A stretch of 64,000 bases of DNA from Lotus japonicus (taxonomy: Eukaryota > Streptophyta > Magnoliopsida > Fabales > Fabaceae). Below, piece after piece: positions 60,301-64,000 of the stretch. The notes under the pieces were generated by a model. That model did no database searches. It saw only the letters and a list, made by a program, of their open reading frames with translations, and had not been told where the DNA came from. Made by a program: the position numbers and the translations under genes. The stretch spans positions 78,559,093 to 78,623,092 of the forward strand of contig NC_080042.1 in NCBI RefSeq assembly GCF_012489685.1. Reading direction: 5' to 3'. The stretch's first letter is position 1; each line of letters opens with the position of its first letter.

Positions 60301-60909
60301 GTGATGCAAAAAGGATCCGTCGAAGACGAAAGAGCTATTTTCCAGAGGCCAACGGAGCAGATGAAAAGCCACTTGAAGCCGTTATTCGTTTGGGCCAAAG
60401 TCGACGAAAAAGGAGTCAATAAAGTTCTTGTCGATGGAGGGGCCACGATCAATTTAATGCCTAAGTTTATGCTCAAGAAGCTAGGCAAAACTGAAGCAGA
60501 CTTAATCCCTCACGACATGGTCCTTTCCGACTATGAAGGGAAGACAGGTTCTTCTTTAGGAGCAATTATGATGAACATAACCGTAGGAACGGTGGCCCGT
60601 TCCACATTGTTCATCGTGGTGCCCTCAAAAGCCAACTACAACCTGCTATTGGGGAGAGAATGGATCCACGGCGTGGGGGCAGTGCCCTCAACTCTGCACC
60701 AACGTATTTCCATTTGGAAAGCAGATGGAGTCGTCGAGAACGTGCAAGCAGATCAGAGCTACTACTTAGCGGAGACAGGTTACGTCAGCAAGAAAAATTT
60801 CGAAAAGAGTTTAGCCACAATTGCTCCTCTAGACACAGTGGCCTCTCAATATTTCAACCCGTATTCGGAGTACTCGGTGACGTTGAAGCGTACAAACCTG
60901 ATGCCATGA
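57373..60909 (+). CDS. Gag-protease polyprotein of the Tat-type element
   Basis: The frame starts at the first ATG (MRLRSGKTISMASN) and is open for 1178 codons to TGA 60907-60909. An N-terminal low-complexity region is followed by a retrotransposon gag domain (about residues 320-480, with FTWFTTLAPRSVHTWAQLE and SIDDYLNRFRMLKSRC). A zinc-knuckle-like CKYHNFFGHWTSQC follows at about 600. An aspartic protease near the end has active site VDGGATINLMP and the flap/core motif LLLGREW. An acidic stretch precedes the protease. The product would form virus-like particles and process the polyprotein. Confidence 0.9.
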   Translation: MRLRSGKTISMASNRGRTSPQGSNVGNQGSPGGSSGNNNEEVSTGMGHGTTMSTQNVAISAVAEMPVSTSVQAQIVPTVTRENMPYGMPTSMMQGIQGTYSTFPENVPPFGIPPFGANGTMLNLGSRVSPSIPGSSSQIYLSTGMNTGSLQAIRQQVDDSNHEMVNMLSRQIGELINPVLQNNNANNQHLARQMDRLATALGAPVEIQSAPGINQIPLPNHVPAPVRYQVPQHQEMRANPLYEAVQPPLQNVYMVNREEHADGVLERIRHQNAGGQQNVAAVVEQLLNQHGFNVGFANRPHFVSAFTEEVLESELPRGWKVPKFTKFSGDSGESTVEHIARYQIEVGDLAINENLKMKYFPSSLTKNAFTWFTTLAPRSVHTWAQLERIFHEQFFRGECKVSLKDLASVKRKPAESIDDYLNRFRMLKSRCFTHVPEHELVVLAAGGLEYSIRKKIDTQYIRDMSLLADRVRHIELLKAEKSEERAKTTKWPKKEKVAYIDADSVCQNPCVYREVPADVDLNDVNLAELQPGDPYVCKALKPRENKLGEENPKNTIPAVKTYTFDVTKCDAIYDILVSDGLLVVPKDQKLPSPEQRKGKKYCKYHNFFGHWTSQCVRFRDLVQGALDSGRLKYDEKAKGQMKIDSDPLQVAEANYVEPFYIGMVDISEKLNLGLTLEEAKEENTAVEEPDVVKEVSLEEVYPKAGETLVEFLSRSKDSEKEVMLCPRCSAVFDKSAAKAYQDSEMKRHYQSKMPVSRRLKYPHEEWVERDQELDGHKGQRSRIKDKTYVPDAGLPKNQWFRPAPPRPKPYPKWQKIDLGQVSSYINNSRVSRNYSYGSGNYYAPEQMTRTQFRRFLRKRKAERERGGKFRSLWDIKPEDNPHKEPSVGSIINQLDHAIKQGTVVPPNPAKEKGKDVAEDEDEDMLDDFDDSDGEDLNIICIVSILPAEFDRISEVTENEEDYYDEEEPDDNPLCYYVMQKGSVEDERAIFQRPTEQMKSHLKPLFVWAKVDEKGVNKVLVDGGATINLMPKFMLKKLGKTEADLIPHDMVLSDYEGKTGSSLGAIMMNITVGTVARSTLFIVVPSKANYNLLLGREWIHGVGAVPSTLHQRISIWKADGVVENVQADQSYYLAETGYVSKKNFEKSLATIAPLDTVASQYFNPYSEYSVTLKRTNLMP

Positions 60910-63900
60910 GTGGATGGCACAGCGATGAAGAAAAGGATGCCACAACTGAGTGGCAAAATGAGGTTAAAGATGATTAATTCGAGCCTAGCTCGAATTTCGG
61001 CTTACGCAGCCGAAAACAGAATAAGGACGGCCTTAGAGGCCGCAAGAATAGCCAAAGAAATGGCTACTGACGAAGCCAAGGCCTCAATTCTTCCTGTCGA
61101 AATGACATCTCAGGAGGAGGCAAAAGCACAGAAGGATAACACGTGCATAAGGAAAAACGAGCAGAGTGTCGATGAATGCGAATTCGAGGACCTTTGCAAT
61201 TTGAGGCTAGATTGCATCTACGATGACGGCCCATTAGGCTTCGAAAAGCCAGTGGTCGACATGTCCAAGAAAATGGAAGCACAAGACCCTTTAGAAGAAG
61301 TGGACCTGGGTGATGGCTCAGAAAAGAGGCCAACATACATCAGTGCTCTTATTGACCCAGAATTAAAGGATAAGATGGTGAAATTACTCAAGGAATTCAA
61401 AGACTGTTTCGCTTGGGATTACGATGAAATGCCTGGCCTCAGTCGAGAATTGGTGGAATTGAAGTTACCCATCAAAGAAGACAAGAAACCAGTCAAGCAA
61501 TTACCCAGGAGGTTCCATCCAGATGTGTTGGTAAAAATCAAGGGAGAAATTGAAAGGCTCCTTAGGTGTAAGTTTATCAGAACGGCTCGATATGTGGACT
61601 GGTTAGCCAACGTGGTTCCAGTGATAAAAAAGAACGGCAAGATGAGAGTTTGCATTGATTTTCGAGATCTTAACGCTGTCACTCCAAAAGACGAGTATCA
61701 CATGCCTATTGCTGAAATGATGGTGGATTCAGCTGCTGGTCATGAATACTTAAGCTTGCTGGATGGTTACTCAGGCTACAATCAAATCTTCATAGCAGAA
61801 GAGGATGTGTCGAAAACAGCTTTTCGATGTCCTGGTGCCTTAGGGACATACGAGAAGGTGGTCATGCCATTCGGATTGAAAAACGCTGGCGCGACCTACC
61901 AAAGGGTAATGAATACCATTTTTCATGATTTTATTGAAACTTTCATGCAGGTTTACATTGATGATATTGTGGTAAAGTCCCCATCAAGGGATGACCATTT
62001 ATCTCATCTGAGGAAATCCTTTGAGAGGATGAGGAAATATGGCTTAAAGATGAATCCCCTTAAATGTGCTTTTGGTGTTATTGCAGGTGATTTTTTGGGT
62101 TTTGTGGTGCACAAAAAGGGCATCGAAATCAACAAAAATAAAGCTAAAGCCATTCTCGACACAAGTCCACCAACCAGCAAGAAGCAACTACAATCGTTAT
62201 TGGGGAAGATTAACTTCCTAAGGAGATTCATTACCAACCTCAGTGAAAAGACCAAGTCATTTTCTCCGCTTCTTCGACTAAAAAAGGAAGATGTGTTCCG
62301 CTGGGAGGCAGAGCACCAAAAGGCATTCGATGAACTCAAGAAGTACTTGTCCAATCCACCTGTAATGGTACCACCCATCAAGGGGAGGCCAATGAAGCTG
62401 TATATTTCTGCCACAGATGAAACCATCGGGAGCATGCTGGCTCAGGAAGATGAAGATGGCAACGAAAGAGCCATATTTTATTTAAGTAGGGTGTTAAATA
62501 GCGCAGAAACTCGATACACTATGATCGAGAAATTGTGTCTATGCCTGTACTTCTCTTGTGTAAAGTTGAAATATTATATAAAGCCAATCGATGTAATGGT
62601 TTTTTCTCATTATGATATAATAAAGCACATGTTATCCAAACCAATCTTGCATAGTCGAATTGGTAAATGGGCTTTGGCCCTAACCGAATATTCATTAACT
62701 TACACCCCATTAAAAGCGATTAAAGGGCAGGCGGTTGCTGATTTCTTGGCAGATCACACCATGCCTAGAGAGATCATAACCTATGTGGGCATACAGCCTT
62801 GGAAGTTATATTTCGACGGTTCCAGCCATAAGAATGGAACTGGAATCGGGATGTTTATCATGTCCCCGCAGGGCATCCCCACTAAATTCAAATTTAGGAT
62901 CAAGAGTAATTGCTCGAACAATGAGGTCGAGTATGAGGCACTGATATCAGGCCTCGAGATCTTGCTAGCTCTCGGGGCAAAGAATGTTGTCGTGAAAGGG
63001 GATTCTGAGTTGGTAGTAAAGCAGCTTACCAAAGAATACAAGTGCGTTAGTGAGCATCTAGCCAAATATTATGTGAAAGCAAGCAATTTGTTGGCTAAAT
63101 TCGACGAAGCTGGAATAGGACACGTTCCTAGAATAGAGAACCAAGAAGCCAATGAATTGGCGCAGATTGCTTCTGGGTATATGATAGATAGACTAAAGTT
63201 AACAGAGTTAATCAAGATCAAAGAAAAACTGAGTCCTTCAGATCTCGACATTATGGTCATTGATAATCTAACTCCTGACGATTGGAGAAAGCCAATTGTC
63301 GAATACCTGCAGAACCCAGTGGGGTCAACTGATAGAAAAGTCAAGTATAGAGCTCTAAGTTACACCATTTTAGGCAACGAGTTGTTTAAAAAGAACGTCG
63401 ACGGCACACTGTTGAAATGCTTAAGCGAAGACGACGCATTTATAGCAGTATCAGCTGCTCACGATGGCCTGTGTGGTGCTCACCAAGCAAGGGCCAAAAT
63501 GAAATGGATTCTATTTAGACAAGGTTTGTATTGGCCAACTATCATGAAAAATTGCATCGAGTACGCAAAAGGTTGTCAAGATTGCCAAAAACACTCAGGA
63601 ATCCAGCATGTGCCAGCTAGTGAATTGCACTCTATTATCAAGCCATGGCCTTTTAGGGGATGGGCAATAGACTTAATTGGCGAAATTCACCCAGCTTCAT
63701 CAAAGCAGCACAAGTATATCATTGTGGCAGTCGACTATTTCACTAAATGGGTCGAAGCCATCCCACTACAAAACGTAACACAGGAAACGGTGATCGAGTT
63801 CATACAAAACCACATTGTATATTGATTTGGATTGCCAGAGTCCATTACAACGGACCAAGGCACGGTGTTTGTGGGACGCAAAGTGGCAGCCTTCGCAGAA

Positions 63901-64000
63901 TCTTGGGGCATCAAGCTTTTGACCTCGACCCCTTACTACGCTCAGGCTAATGGCCAAGTAGAAGCAGCCAACAAAGTCCTAATAAGCTTGATCAAGAAGC
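60910..64000 (+). pseudogene. Pol (RT, two RNase H, integrase), interrupted and cut by right edge
   Basis: The frame follows the gag-protease stop in the same phase without an ATG at the junction. Reverse transcriptase lies at about 61480-61990 with the active site YIDDIVV. The Ty3-type RNase H is at about 62390-62760. The archaeal-type RNase H (LYFDGSSHKNG, VKGDSELVVKQL) is at about 62800-63180. Integrase follows, with the H2C2 zinc finger and first catalytic Asp in WAIDLIGE at about 63430-63690. An in-frame TGA at 63823-63825 breaks the integrase core, and the same frame stays open beyond it to the window end, including the TTDQGT region. This copy is therefore probably defective for integration unless the stop is read through. 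Confidence 0.85.

Larger units (their letters stand above)
56501..64000 (+). mobile_element. Ty3/gypsy LTR retrotransposon, Tat/Ogre lineage (cut by right edge)
   Basis: Order: 5' LTR, primer-binding site, gag-protease, then RT, RNase H, second archaeal-type RNase H and integrase. A second RNase H between the first one and integrase is the hallmark of the Tat branch, common in legumes. Open frames of 3.5 and 2.9 kb imply a fairly young copy. The 3' LTR and target duplication lie outside the window. Confidence 0.92.

Overview
The window is plant nuclear DNA from a eudicot, most likely a papilionoid legume. The evidence is GT-AG introns, a TIR-NBS-LRR (TNL) resistance gene, plant-specific families (CLE peptide, TORTIFOLIA1-like protein, ALA flippase) and a Tat/Ogre-type Ty3 retrotransposon. 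The family call is inference; no single base pattern proves the species.

Layout. 1-1889 (+) is the 3' part of a TNL gene cut by the window edge (copy A). 1890-3844 is repeat-rich spacer. 3845-19494 (+) is a complete 27-exon P4-type phospholipid flippase orthologous to Arabidopsis ALA3 (1227 codons when spliced). 20779-27265 (-) is a complete five-exon TNL (copy B, 1387 codons) whose 3' half is the inverted paralogue of copy A, so the flippase sits between two inverted TNL arms. 27266-34753 is spacer holding a Tourist-like MITE split by a solo LTR just upstream of copy B, a hAT-like MITE, SINEs and TRIM relics. 34754-36474 (+) is a CLE signalling-peptide gene (CLE25-like) with an intron inside the C-terminal tail. 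36475-47736 is spacer with two Mutator-like elements, each with 9-bp target duplications, and an intact Tourist-like MITE. 47737-51183 (+) is a TORTIFOLIA1/SPIRAL2-like HEAT-repeat microtubule protein gene with a TRIM in its third intron. 51184-56500 is AT-rich spacer. 56501 to the window end is a Ty3/gypsy Tat-lineage element: 5' LTR, primer-binding site, gag-protease, then pol with two RNase H domains and an interrupted integrase, running off the right edge.

The four host gene types have no evident shared pathway: immune receptor, lipid flippase, peptide hormone and microtubule-associated protein. What ties the region together is transposition. I see three Ty1/copia-type LTR insertions or remnants, at least four relics of one TRIM family, DNA elements of four kinds, SINEs, and a recurrent class of tiny A-tailed insertions flanked by 11-17 bp direct repeats. 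No wholly new gene system is evident. The most unusual points are the tiny retro-insertions, the nested element near the TNL promoter, the new hydrophobic tail on TNL copy A, and the gag/pol boundary of the Tat element.
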